From Bacillota bacterium (lineage in GTDB: Bacteria > Bacillota > Sulfobacillia > Sulfobacillales > Sulfobacillaceae), in assembly GCA_021799435.1 (NCBI GenBank), contig JAJZAN010000002.1, forward strand, positions 62,001 to 126,000: a stretch of 64,000 bases of DNA. Reading direction: 5' to 3'. The notes beneath the pieces were generated by a model. It did no database searches, had not been told where the DNA came from, and worked only from the letters and a program-made list of their open reading frames with translations. Positions within the stretch are counted from its first letter, which is position 1. The number at the start of each line of letters is the position of its first letter. Below are positions 8,340 to 16,315 of this stretch, piece by piece. Position numbers and translations under genes: made by a program.

Positions 8340-9737
8340 ATGGCATCCAAACCAATCGTGAGCGATGAGTATCAATATGGATTTAATGATGGCGATGTCG
8401 GCGTTCTCAAGTTTAACCGGGGGCTGCGGCGAGAAACAGTGGAAGAGATTTCCCGCATTAAGAAAGAGCCCAAGTGGATGCTCGACTTTCGCCTGCACTC
8501 GCTCGATGTATTCATGAAGAAACCCATGCCCAATTGGGGCGGGAATTTGTCCACCCTGAACTTTAACGACATCGTGTACTACGTCAAGCCGTCTGAAAAC
8601 CAGGGTCGCACATGGGACGACGTGCCGCAGGCGATTAAGGATACCTTCGAGCGTCTGGGGATCCCCGAGGCCGAGCGCAAGTTCCTGGCAGGCGTGTCCG
8701 CCCAGTATGAGTCTGAAGTGGTATACCACAGCATTCGGGACGACCTCAAAGAAAAAGGCATTATTTTTACCGACACCGATTCGGCACTGCGTGAATACCC
8801 AGAACTATTCCGGGAATACTTTGGCACCGTCATTCCACCGGAAGACAACAAGTTTGCGGCGCTGAACTCTGCCGTGTGGTCGGGCGGTTCGTTCGTCTAT
8901 ATCCCCAAGGGTATCAAGGCGGACATCCCGCTGCAAGCGTACTTTCGCATCAATTCAGAGAACATGGGCCAATTTGAGCGGACTTTGATTATTGCCGAAG
9001 ACGATTCCTTCGGCCACTACGTGGAAGGCTGCACCGCTCCCATTTACTCCAGCGAGTCGCTGCACTCAGCGGTAGTGGAGATTATCGTGAAAGACCGGGC
9101 GCGGATGCGCTATACCACCGTGCAGAACTGGGCGCCCAATGTCTACAACTTGGTGACCAAGCGGGCCGTAGCCTATCAAGATGCCACCATGGAATGGGTC
9201 GACGGCAACATTGGCTCCAAACTGACCATGAAGTACCCCTCGGTGTACATGGTTGGGGAAGGCGCCAAGGGGATGGTGTTGTCTATCGCCGTGGCCGGCA
9301 AGGGCCAGCACCAAGACACCGGATCCAAGATGATTCACGCGGCACCCCACACCACCTCGACCATCGTGTCGAAGTCCATCAGCCAGCACGGCGGCAAGAC
9401 CACGTATCGCGGTCTCGTGCACTTCGCGCCGGATGCGGCGGAATCCAAGTCTAACGTCAAGTGCGACACGCTCATCATGGATGACGAGTCGACCTCCGAC
9501 ACCATCCCCTACAGCGAAGTGTCCAATGCCAACGTAGAGATGGAGCACGAAGCCACAGTGACCAAGGTCAGTGAAGAAGCGTTGTTCTATCTCACGAGTC
9601 GCGGACTGTCGGAGGAAGAGGCCACACGCATGATTGTCATGGGCTTCATTGAGCCCTTTACACGGGAGTTGCCCATGGAATTTGCCGTGGAGATGAACCG
9701 CTTGATCAAGTTTGAGATGGAAGGGGCTATCGGATAG
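8340..9737 (+). CDS. sufB: Fe-S scaffold protein SufB
   Basis: Core scaffold of the SufBC2D complex on which the cluster forms. 465 aa, the usual length. The conserved [12 protein letters not shown]-like segment, here [13 protein letters not shown] near residue 225, the IHAAPHTTS stretch near 335, [12 protein letters not shown] near 375 and the [11 protein letters not shown] tail near 420 identify it. Preceded by AAGGAGGGAG with good spacing. Followed with a 1-base overlap by the Rieske ferredoxin. Confidence 0.97.
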   Translation: MASKPIVSDEYQYGFNDGDVGVLKFNRGLRRETVEEISRIKKEPKWMLDFRLHSLDVFMKKPMPNWGGNLSTLNFNDIVYYVKPSENQGRTWDDVPQAIKDTFERLGIPEAERKFLAGVSAQYESEVVYHSIRDDLKEKGIIFTDTDSALREYPELFREYFGTVIPPEDNKFAALNSAVWSGGSFVYIPKGIKADIPLQAYFRINSENMGQFERTLIIAEDDSFGHYVEGCTAPIYSSESLHSAVVEIIVKDRARMRYTTVQNWAPNVYNLVTKRAVAYQDATMEWVDGNIGSKLTMKYPSVYMVGEGAKGMVLSIAVAGKGQHQDTGSKMIHAAPHTTSTIVSKSISQHGGKTTYRGLVHFAPDAAESKSNVKCDTLIMDDESTSDTIPYSEVSNANVEMEHEATVTKVSEEALFYLTSRGLSEEEATRMIVMGFIEPFTRELPMEFAVEMNRLIKFEMEGAIG

Positions 9738-10048
9738 TGGCGTTCACCCGAGTAATTGACGCGGAAGACGTCCAGGAAGGCCACCCCGTTCTGGTGGTAG
9801 TCGGCGACATCGAGGTGGCCTTATTCCGTGTCGGAAACGAATACTTCGCCTTGGACGACCTGTGCAGCCACGCCGAAGCATCACTTTCCGAAGGCGACCA
9901 ATATGGCCACATTATCGAATGCCCTCGTCATGGCGGACGCTTCGATATCCGCACCGGCAAGGCCAAACACTTCCCAGCATTTTCCCCAGTATCCGCCTTC
10001 CCCGTCAAGGTGGAGGACGGCGGCTTGTTTGTCGACGTAGCGGGTTAA
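9737..10048 (+). CDS. Rieske [2Fe-2S] ferredoxin of the suf operon
   Basis: Small soluble electron carrier with a Rieske cluster. 103 aa. The ligands are seen as CSH near residue 43 and CPRH near 62 (C-x-H...C-x-x-H), as in dioxygenase ferredoxins and NirD. The start is a GTG sharing one base with the sufB stop. Last gene of the suf operon, before a strong hairpin. A role in cluster supply or repair is suggested only by its position; it could serve an unseen oxygenase. Confidence 0.88.
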   Translation: MAFTRVIDAEDVQEGHPVLVVVGDIEVALFRVGNEYFALDDLCSHAEASLSEGDQYGHIIECPRHGGRFDIRTGKAKHFPAFSPVSAFPVKVEDGGLFVDVAG

Positions 10049-10058
10049 AGCGAGGGCA

Positions 10059-10090
10059 ACGGCGGGTCCCACAAAGGACCCGCCGTTTCT
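10059..10090. terminator. Bidirectional terminator between suf operon and sigK
   Basis: An 11-bp perfect stem (ACGGCGGGTCC / GGACCCGCCGT, loop of 6) is followed by TTCTTATT on the plus strand. It lies between the convergent Rieske and sigK genes and reaches the sigK stop codon. Confidence 0.75.
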
Positions 10091-10815
10091 TATTCCTCTT
10101 CTTCGGTCTCACCCTCAGGCGCCAGTTCCCTCAGAATTTTTCTGACAGCCCGCTTCTCAATCCGCGAGACGTAGCTTCTGGAGATGTTCAACTTTCGCGC
10201 GATGTCCCGCTGGGTCATTCGAGGGTGGCCATGCAGCCCGAACCGGAGGTCGAGCACCAAGCGCTCTTTGGCCGTCAGGCCTTTCACAAAACGGCGAACC
10301 CATTCCATCACCACGGCCACTTCAACCTGATCGGCCACGATGTCCGCGTCCGTTCCCAACACGTCCACGAGAGATATCTCGTTGCCTTCCCGGTCCACGC
10401 CAATCGGGTCGTAAAGACTCACTTCACGATTGCTTTTTTTTCGACTCCTCAGATGCATCAGCACCTCATTATCAATGCACCGCGCGCAATATGTGGCTAG
10501 TCGAACCCCCTTGCCGGGATCAAACGAGTCAATCCCTTTAATTAGCCCAATGGTTCCGATAGAAATCAAATCATCCGGGTCCTCGCCGCCGTTGTGATAC
10601 TTTTTAACGACATGTGCCACCAAGCGCAGATTATGTTCAATCAAGGTCTGCCGTGCCGTGAGGTCCCCCTGCCGAAAGCGCACTACCGCCTCGCGCTCTT
10701 CCTCTTCCGTCAATGGCTGAGGAAACGCGTTGCCGCCAATGTATCCAGCCAGCCAGACGGCGCCTCGCACCGCTGCTGCCACCACAAGAATGAAAGCGCC
10801 GATACTGCCCAGCAT
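10090..10815 (-). CDS. sigK: Sporulation sigma factor SigK (pro-sigma-K)
   Basis: Late mother-cell sigma factor of sporulation. About 241 aa from the ATG at 10815, which has GGGGTGG 5 nt upstream; the ORF-track start is an upstream GTG. Residues 1-25 are a hydrophobic pro-sequence ending before NAFPQPLT, as in Bacillus pro-sigma-K, which is cut by SpoIVFB. Region 2 motifs NLRLVAHVVKKY and DLISIGTIGLIK, DPIGVDREGNEISL, and the region 4 helix-turn-helix ISRSYVSRIEKRA match SigK closely. The gene is continuous, with no skin-type interruption. Possibly autoregulated from the promoter listed next. Confidence 0.93.
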   Translation of the reverse strand: MLGSIGAFILVVAAAVRGAVWLAGYIGGNAFPQPLTEEEEREAVVRFRQGDLTARQTLIEHNLRLVAHVVKKYHNGGEDPDDLISIGTIGLIKGIDSFDPGKGVRLATYCARCIDNEVLMHLRSRKKSNREVSLYDPIGVDREGNEISLVDVLGTDADIVADQVEVAVVMEWVRRFVKGLTAKERLVLDLRFGLHGHPRMTQRDIARKLNISRSYVSRIEKRAVRKILRELAPEGETEEEE

Positions 10816-10864
10816 AATTCCACCCCATTTCTGAGTGCTGCGCACTGCAGAGTCCGGATTCTTC

Positions 10865-10892
10865 TATCGTATGTGCCCTAAGGTCATTTGGT
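10865..10892 (-). promoter_or_regulatory. SigK/SigE-type promoter of sigK
   Basis: On the minus strand CATACGATA (10873-10865) fits the sigma-K -10 consensus CATAnnnTA, and an AC dinucleotide lies exactly 17 nt upstream (10892-10891). The predicted leader is about 42 nt. It may serve sigma-E and sigma-K alike. Confidence 0.5.
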
Positions 10893-11164
10893 GTCTGTAC
10901 CGAAAAGGAAGCGCCCCTATAAACGCTCTTCCCCTGGGGCGAACGGCACGAGGCCCGAGACCACCTTAACGGCCGTCCCCCCGCTTTTCACACGGCCGCG
11001 TGGCAAGCAACGGGCACGCTCGTCCCCCATCGGCCGCCACTTGCGCCCGACCCACGGATTCCTTTTCCCCGACTTCTGGGCCTCAAGGGTATCGATTTCG
11101 GACAGGCGGGACATTCCTTAGAGGGGACCGATGTGCTAGGGTAGGGGGGAGAAGGGGGTGCGCC
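10893..11164. other. Intergenic region without a supported gene
   Basis: 272 nt between divergent sigK and the MBL hydrolase gene. A 65-codon minus ORF (10917-11114) is present but has no usable ribosome site and no family resemblance. No tRNA or convincing promoter was recognised. Confidence 0.5.
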
Positions 11165-12001
11165 ATGATTTTCCTGCCCATCTACGATGTTGGTCTGGGA
11201 TGTTCGTCGTTTGTCATTGGGGATGAAACCACGGGCCAAGCCTTCGTGGTGGATCCACTCGGCAGCGAAGGGGCCGAAAACTACTTAATGACCGTTCAAG
11301 AACTGGGACTAAATCTCACCTTGGTGGTTGAAACCCATGTTCACGCCGACCACTTGTCTTCTGCGCGAGAATTGGCGGGTATGACGAGCGTTCCCATTGT
11401 ACTCTCCCGGCACGCCCCTGCTGTTTTCCCCTTTCAGCCCGTTGCCGATGGCGACATTCTGGATGCGGGCGCGGTGCGGGCACTAGTCTGGGAGACACCC
11501 GGCCACACGCCCGACAGCATCAGCCTCATTATTTCCGATCGCACCCGCGGCGGCGATCCTTGGGCAGTGCTGACCGGGGACAGCTTGTTTGTTGGCGACG
11601 TGGGTCGTCCCGATCTGGCAGATGCCCATCGGGAAGCTGTCGAGGCCGCCTCGAAGGCGCAATTTCGCAGCGTTCGACGCCTCATGACACTTCCCGATTA
11701 TACGGAAGTCTGGCCCGCTCACTATGGCTCATCTCCGTGCGGCGGTCTGTTCATGAGCCGCAAACCCCAGTCGACCATCGGCTACGAGCGCCGCCACAAT
11801 CGGGCGCTGCAAATCGAAGACTACGAGACATTCCTGGATTATCAACGCCGTCTGGTCAAGCCCGCTCCAAACCAGGCGGCCCAAATCCGAAGCCGCAATC
11901 TCGGCACGTTGGTTTCCGGCCACACTGAGAAAGGAGGCGTCCGATGGCTATTATCGCTGAGAATATCCTTGACGACGTCAAAACCTATTTGGCTGATATG
12001 A
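11165..12001 (+). CDS. MBL-fold hydrolase, ETHE1/persulfide dioxygenase-like
   Basis: Metallo-beta-lactamase fold protein, 278 aa from the ATG at 11165 (GGGGGAGAAGGGGG upstream); the ORF-track start at 11000 is an overextension. Metal motif THVHADHLSS near residues 57-66, then a PGHTP segment near 114 and TGDSLFVGDVGRPDL near 137, which is typical of ETHE1/Blh persulfide dioxygenases that oxidise glutathione or other persulfides to sulfite. No rhodanese domain is attached. The last 19 codons overlap the next gene by 58 nt and run through its ribosome site, so the C-terminus may be an extension from a lost stop. The selenoprotein neighbour suggests a thiol/persulfide redox pair. Confidence 0.88.
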   Translation: MIFLPIYDVGLGCSSFVIGDETTGQAFVVDPLGSEGAENYLMTVQELGLNLTLVVETHVHADHLSSARELAGMTSVPIVLSRHAPAVFPFQPVADGDILDAGAVRALVWETPGHTPDSISLIISDRTRGGDPWAVLTGDSLFVGDVGRPDLADAHREAVEAASKAQFRSVRRLMTLPDYTEVWPAHYGSSPCGGLFMSRKPQSTIGYERRHNRALQIEDYETFLDYQRRLVKPAPNQAAQIRSRNLGTLVSGHTEKGGVRWLLSLRISLTTSKPIWLI

Positions 12002-12594
12002 AGAAGCCGGTCACGGTGGATTTCTACCCCCAGACCGAGAGCCCAGCCACCCAGCCCATGCGCGAACTGCTGCAAGAACTGCACGCATTGGCACCTCAAA
12101 TCGAATTGGTGGAGCACCAAGAGCCCGCTCAACTTGTACCGCCCGAGAATCCGGGAGACATTGAGGGTCCGGTGACCACCTTCTCCGTGGGGGGCCGGTT
12201 TACGGGCATTCGATACCTGGGCTTCCCAGGTGGGCATGAATTTTCCACCTTCCTGGGAGACCTGGTCGATGTCTCCACAGACCAGCCCTTGGAACTTAGC
12301 CCAGCAACGCAGGAATGGCTGAGCAATCTCAAGGAACCCCTGCACCTGGAGGTGTTTGTCACCCCTACGTGACCATACTGTCCCCGGGCAGTTCGCCTGG
12401 CACACCAGATGGCACGGGTCAATCCAGACAAAGTGGTGGCAGACATGGTGGACGCCACCAGCTTCCCCTCCTTGTCGGATCGCTTTGAAGTCACAGGCGT
12501 TCCTCTAACGGTCGTCAATGGGACCGCCCGGCAAGTCGGGGCAGCTCCCGAGGCTCGTCTCACAGCCCTTATTCAGCAGCACTTCCCCAGTTAA
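11944..12594 (+). CDS. Selenoprotein: thioredoxin-fold PDO/AhpF-N-like protein with UPYC motif (TGA 12370-12372 = Sec)
   Basis: The ORF track shows two pieces (11944-12372 and 12409-12594) in the same frame, divided only by TGA. Read through, they make one 216-aa protein with two thioredoxin-like units, like thermophile protein disulfide oxidoreductases or the N-terminal part of AhpF. Unit 1 (about 1-105) lacks the CxxC. Unit 2 has beta-strand LHLEVFVTPT, then U143-P-Y-C, a helix PRAVRLAHQM and the cis-proline segment TGVPLTVVNG near 186. TGA thus takes the place of the catalytic first cysteine. A stem-loop follows at once, a paralogue with the same feature lies at 53691-54266, and selB is at 49776-51662. 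The ribosome site AAAGGAGG before 11944 is excellent. Likely a redox enzyme for disulfides or peroxides. The alternative is a nonsense mutation, which the paralogue makes unlikely. Confidence 0.88.
12373..12412 (+). promoter_or_regulatory. Bacterial SECIS element of the first selenoprotein
   Basis: The RNA right after the UGA folds as CCAU/AUGG and CUG/CAG lower pairs, an internal loop, and a 6-bp upper stem CCGGGC/GCCUGG with one G-U pair and apical loop AGUUC. The loop begins 17 nt after UGA, with G and U at loop positions 2-3, as in SelB-bound elements such as E. coli fdhF. Confidence 0.75.
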
Positions 12595-12607
12595 CCCAAG
12601 GGCTTTA

Positions 12608-12636
12608 AACCGGGCGGCGGTGCCGCCCGGTTTTCT
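12608..12636 (+). terminator. Intrinsic terminator after the selenoprotein gene
   Basis: Perfect 11-bp stem AACCGGGCGGC / GCCGCCCGGTT with a 3-nt loop, followed by TTTTCTC. It ends the hydrolase-selenoprotein transcript. Confidence 0.85.
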
Positions 12637-12686
12637 CGTGCATTCCCACGCAACCGACCGCATAAATCAGAGCGGGGGGCGGTTGC

Positions 12687-13544
12687 ATGCGGGCTTTTGC
12701 GCTGGCGTTGTCAGGTGGTGGCATCTTAGGGGCCGCCCATTTAGGAGCCTTGCAGTACATGGAGGAGCAAGGAGTACGGGCCGCCGCGGTCGCCGGCACT
12801 TCAGCCGGCGGTCTAGCTGCCGGGCTGTACGCATTGGGTGTCCCTGTGTCGCAGGTGATTGACCTGGGCCAGCGAATCGCTGCACATCCTCTCCACTACT
12901 TCCACACCAATACGGTTGGCCTGCTGCACGATGTCATCCCCGCACTGGGCCCTCCCGCAACCGGACTGGTCATCAGCGACACATTTATCAAAGCCTTGTT
13001 GAAGCTCCACCCCGCGGCTCGCACAACGGACGACTGGATCCTCCCGGCCATTGTGACCGCCGTGGACGTCGTCAGTTTGAAAGCGATCGCCTTCACCAAC
13101 CGTCCTGGGGTGAAGCCCCGCCGCGGGCATTGGGAAATTACCACTGGCGAAAGCCTCAGAACTGCGCTGGCAGCGACGATGGCCATTCCGGGGTTGTTTG
13201 CTGGACCCCGCCGCGCAGGGCAAGTCCTCATCGACGGAGGAACCGCCGACAATCTCCCCGTGGACTGGGCCTTCGCCCTTCATCCCGATTGCGTGGTCGC
13301 CATCGACGTGGGCGTGTCCGGAAGTGTTTCCGCGGATCGCATGGGCATCACGGAAGTCTTGGCGCGGGCAGAACGCTATGCAACGAAGACCTTGTCGACC
13401 CTCCGAGCCGGCCCAGAGCCTCACCTTCTCGTGGCTCCCGACACGTCAGGCACGCCATTTCCAGGCTTCTCGCATTTTGACCATCTAGTGCAGGCGGGGC
13501 GCCAAGCCATGGCTAAAGCATGGCCAGCCATTGAAGCGCTTTAG
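12687..13544 (+). CDS. Patatin-like phospholipase
   Basis: Serine lipid acyl hydrolase of the patatin/RssA group, 285 aa. The oxyanion loop SGGGILG is near residues 9-15, the nucleophile in GTSAGG near 38-43, and the catalytic aspartate in the DGG motif near 188-190. No signal peptide or membrane segment, so it is cytoplasmic. The ATG has GGGGGGCGG upstream. It overlaps the convergent glycosylase gene by 4 nt. Substrate unknown; membrane phospholipid turnover is the usual assumption. Confidence 0.9.
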   Translation: MRAFALALSGGGILGAAHLGALQYMEEQGVRAAAVAGTSAGGLAAGLYALGVPVSQVIDLGQRIAAHPLHYFHTNTVGLLHDVIPALGPPATGLVISDTFIKALLKLHPAARTTDDWILPAIVTAVDVVSLKAIAFTNRPGVKPRRGHWEITTGESLRTALAATMAIPGLFAGPRRAGQVLIDGGTADNLPVDWAFALHPDCVVAIDVGVSGSVSADRMGITEVLARAERYATKTLSTLRAGPEPHLLVAPDTSGTPFPGFSHFDHLVQAGRQAMAKAWPAIEAL

Positions 13545-14290
13545 GCCGGGGGGGCGTCAAAACGCGGCACCACACGGTAATAGAGGGGCTCTTCGGCGGC
13601 AGCGGCCCCCGCTTCTGGTCCGGCGGCGCTGACACAGAGGTTGTACACTGGGCAGATGGTGCAGGCAGGCTTGCGAGCCGTACAGACCATGGCCCCAAAG
13701 TCCATGATAGCCTGATTGAAGTGGATGGCTTCCCCAGGAGGCACCACCCTCTCCGCCAGCGCCCATAATTGGTGCTGAATTTCGGCGCGGCTGTCGCGAT
13801 ATTCCACCCCGAAATACCGCCCCAGCACCCGCTTCACATTGGTATCCAAAATGGGAGCGTCAATCCCAAACGCAAACGATAGCACCGCTCCGGCGGTATA
13901 CCGTCCCACGCCCGGCAGCGCCATTAGCCCCTCGACGGTGCGAGGCCACTCGCCACCGTGCTGCTCAACCACGGCATCGGCAATGCCCTTAAGCCATTGT
14001 CCCCGGATTTTATACCCGAGCGGATCCGTAATCGCCTTCACAGCTTCCAACGGGGCCTGATGGAGAGCGTCTAAGGTAGGAAACGTATCCATAAAGCGGG
14101 TGAAGACAGGTTCCACGGTGGTCACGGTGGTTTGATGAAGCATGATTTCAGAGACGATAATGGCGTACGGATCGCGAGTTTTCCGCCATGGCAAGTCCCG
14201 CCCATTCTCGCTGTACCAACCCGCTACCCCCCGGCGAAACACCTGAAGCGCCGCTTGCTCAATCTCCGCGCTGTACTTCATGCGCTTCAC
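13541..14290 (-). CDS. mutY: MutY-type DNA glycosylase, short form
   Basis: Helix-hairpin-helix base-excision glycosylase with a [4Fe-4S] cluster. Motifs: SEIMLHQTTV near residue 46 (catalytic Glu), the hairpin LPGVGRYTAG near 125-134, LDTNVKRVL with the catalytic Asp near 148, and the cluster ligands C-x6-C-x2-C-x5-C near 207-224. At about 249 aa it lacks the C-terminal NUDIX-like domain that reads 8-oxoG in full MutY (about 350 aa). The GLGYYxR segment of MutY reads DPLGYKIRG here, closer to T/G-mismatch (MIG-like) enzymes, so specificity is uncertain. I place the start at the GTG at 14290, 8 nt after GAGGAG. Confidence 0.85.
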   Translation of the reverse strand: MKRMKYSAEIEQAALQVFRRGVAGWYSENGRDLPWRKTRDPYAIIVSEIMLHQTTVTTVEPVFTRFMDTFPTLDALHQAPLEAVKAITDPLGYKIRGQWLKGIADAVVEQHGGEWPRTVEGLMALPGVGRYTAGAVLSFAFGIDAPILDTNVKRVLGRYFGVEYRDSRAEIQHQLWALAERVVPPGEAIHFNQAIMDFGAMVCTARKPACTICPVYNLCVSAAGPEAGAAAAEEPLYYRVVPRFDAPPA

Positions 14291-14302
14291 GCCGCTCACT
14301 CC

Positions 14303-15028
14303 TCATGCCGACTGACGGCTCCATCCCGCTGACGCACGCCTCAGCAACAGCGCATACCACCAGCTTAAGCCGTAGCAAATCCAAAAACCCACGAACAGCA
14401 CAGCCGCCCATCCGAAGACCGTGACCTCCAGCCCAAACCATCCGGCGGGCCACCGGTGCGCCAGAATGAGCAACAAAAGACTCCCCACGGCCACGATCAC
14501 AGTGGTTCCCAGCACCAGCCATGAGAACCCGGTCAAAGCCAACGCCCGGTGCAGACGCCGCAATGGAGAATCCGAACGCTCCCTGCACCAGGGCAAGACG
14601 ACACCATTATACAAAACCACACTACCCGCTCCGTAAATCCAACCGGCGATTATGAGCGCAAACGGCAATACCACCCAATGCCAAGGGATGAGTATGCCCC
14701 AGCCCCACAGATTCGCGAGCGTGCCCACCAACACCCCAAACGGCACCGCCGAAAAGGCGAACGGACTCAGCAGGGGACGCAGCCCCACCGGCTCTCCGCA
14801 GACGGACGGGGAGCCGGTCCGCACCCCGGACCAGCGCCGATATGCCGCGGAGCCGACCCAGCGCGCCGCCACCAGCACCCCTAAGGTCGCCGCTGCCTGG
14901 CCCCAAGGCGACAGCCAATCGCCTCCACCGCGCAGTTGACCCCACACACCTAGAAAGACACCCACAGGAGCCCAAAGACCCACTCCGAGCATAGCCCATT
15001 GGCGCGGCACAGCCCATGCGGACGGCAT
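14303..15028 (-). CDS. Multi-pass membrane protein of unknown function
   Basis: About 241 aa, rich in Trp, Gly, Leu and Val, with roughly six hydrophobic segments. No family recognised. The ATG at 15028 has AGAGGTGAT upstream and is preferred over the track start. It lies between the penicillin-binding-like gene and the glycosylase gene on the same strand, with a 12-nt gap to the glycosylase, so they are probably co-transcribed. Confidence 0.7.
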   Translation of the reverse strand: MPSAWAVPRQWAMLGVGLWAPVGVFLGVWGQLRGGGDWLSPWGQAAATLGVLVAARWVGSAAYRRWSGVRTGSPSVCGEPVGLRPLLSPFAFSAVPFGVLVGTLANLWGWGILIPWHWVVLPFALIIAGWIYGAGSVVLYNGVVLPWCRERSDSPLRRLHRALALTGFSWLVLGTTVIVAVGSLLLLILAHRWPAGWFGLEVTVFGWAAVLFVGFWICYGLSWWYALLLRRASAGWSRQSA

Positions 15029-15084
15029 CGATGCATCACCTCTGGCCACACTTCGCGTCCAAACACCAAATCCCCTGCCGCCAG

Positions 15085-16266
15085 CTACAGCTTTTCCCCC
15101 AGGATCTGCACCACGGACATGGTCCGCTCGACCGCCGCGCCCTCCAGGACGGCCACCTCCCGAAGCTCCGGCGCTATGATGACCGCATAATCACCGGCAG
15201 GCCGCCAAATCCTGTACGATATCCCATTTAGGGTGACGGATGGCATTTGATCCAAGACTTCCCTCAGAGTCTTCGACACTTGACCCGAGAGCCGGCGAGC
15301 ACGCGCAGGCGCACCTGGCATGGCCACCTGCGCCGGGGAACCAACAAAGGGGAGAAAGCTCTGTGCCAGCTCCAGAGGCGTGGCGTGAAGCCCTGTGCCG
15401 GAACTGAACACCGCGGACGACAGGGTCGGAAGCGCCGGATTGGGATCCGGCGAAAAACCTATCCGACCCGTTGCATAGCCCAACGTATGAAGCGCTCGGA
15501 GCAATCCTCCGGTGCCCCATAGGGCCGCCATTTGGGACAGACTGAGAGCCTCCTTGTTGACCTTCGAAGCCACCCTTTTGTCAGCCAATGCCCAAGCTAA
15601 GAGCGGCGGAAGTCCAGCCATACCGACAGGCCGGCCCTGCCAGATCGCCCCCTTCTGCGAGCCTGCGGCCCCAATCCACTGTCCACGACGGCTTAGGACC
15701 ACGACCGCCCCTCGGTCCCCCACCGCTTGGCTTAGCGCATGAGACAATTGGCCATCGAGGTCCAATCGCACCGTGGGCGAGGTGGCCGCGATCTGATAGA
15801 TGCCATGCTCCAGGGACCAGGGACCGCGGGTCACCGCGTGGGAGGCCGCGGCGGCGGCCTTGAGCACGCCAATCGGCACGCCCGGTTGAGGAATCCATCT
15901 CTGGACGCGTACGCGCTGAAGTGCCGGCACACGGCGAGTCCACAGCCGACGGACGCTCGCCGGTGCCATCCACAAATAAGAACCGTGGCTGGGCACAGGT
16001 GATCCGATGGCGTGGCCGAGGGCGGCCCGCTCCGGCGCAGGAACCTTCGACGGCTCCACCAGCAAGGCCGTCCTGGTCGCCAGCCGGGTTAACGTATGCC
16101 CCCCTAATCCCACCACAGGACCGTCCAATACCGCTTGGCCGCTCATCACTGGACCCGGGACCGCGTTGCTCCAAAACCACGCCGGGCGAACCAAAATGAG
16201 AGCCGTCACAGCCAGAAGAGCGCTTAATCCCACAGACGATGGCACGACGATACGACGATTTCTCAT
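15085..16266 (-). CDS. Degenerate penicillin-binding (transpeptidase-like) protein
   Basis: About 393 aa with an N-terminal membrane anchor (residues about 10-28). The C-terminal half follows the plan of PBP2/SpoVD transpeptidases: a segment ending in IGFSPDPNPALP, then GTGLHATPLELAQSF, which matches the G-x-G-x-x-x-T-P-L-Q-L-A box, and a VSKTLREVLDQM helix. I find no SxxK, SxN or KTG catalytic motif, so it is probably a pseudo-enzyme acting in cell-wall or spore-wall assembly. The start at 16266 was chosen because GGGGG and a good spacing lie upstream. It follows mltG, another wall gene. Confidence 0.65.
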   Translation of the reverse strand: MRNRRIVVPSSVGLSALLAVTALILVRPAWFWSNAVPGPVMSGQAVLDGPVVGLGGHTLTRLATRTALLVEPSKVPAPERAALGHAIGSPVPSHGSYLWMAPASVRRLWTRRVPALQRVRVQRWIPQPGVPIGVLKAAAAASHAVTRGPWSLEHGIYQIAATSPTVRLDLDGQLSHALSQAVGDRGAVVVLSRRGQWIGAAGSQKGAIWQGRPVGMAGLPPLLAWALADKRVASKVNKEALSLSQMAALWGTGGLLRALHTLGYATGRIGFSPDPNPALPTLSSAVFSSGTGLHATPLELAQSFLPFVGSPAQVAMPGAPARARRLSGQVSKTLREVLDQMPSVTLNGISYRIWRPAGDYAVIIAPELREVAVLEGAAVERTMSVVQILGEKL

Positions 16267-16267
16267 G

Positions 16268-16287
16268 AAAAAACCCCCTCTTGGGGG
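16268..16287 (-). terminator. Terminator-like hairpin overlapping a ribosome site
   Basis: On the minus strand CCCCC-AAGA-GGGGG-TTTTTT lies between mltG and the penicillin-binding-like gene. It reads as a short intrinsic terminator, but its GGGGG arm is also the ribosome site of the ATG at 16266. Confidence 0.5.
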
Positions 16288-16315
16288 AGTTTTCCACATT
16301 TAACCAGTTTGAAAC

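Noticed and set aside
10917-11114. 65-aa minus ORF between sigK and the MBL gene
   Set aside because: The AAGGA before its ATG is too close to act as a ribosome site, and no family or composition signal supports it.
11944-12372. Interpretation of the TGA as a pseudogene-causing stop
   Set aside because: The paralogue has TGA at the same active-site codon, both are followed by SECIS-like hairpins, downstream coding is intact and selB is present.
12409-12594. Separate 61-aa ORF downstream of the MBL region
   Set aside because: It is in the same frame as the ORF ending at 12372 and continues its protein; it has no ribosome site. It is the C-terminal part of the selenoprotein.
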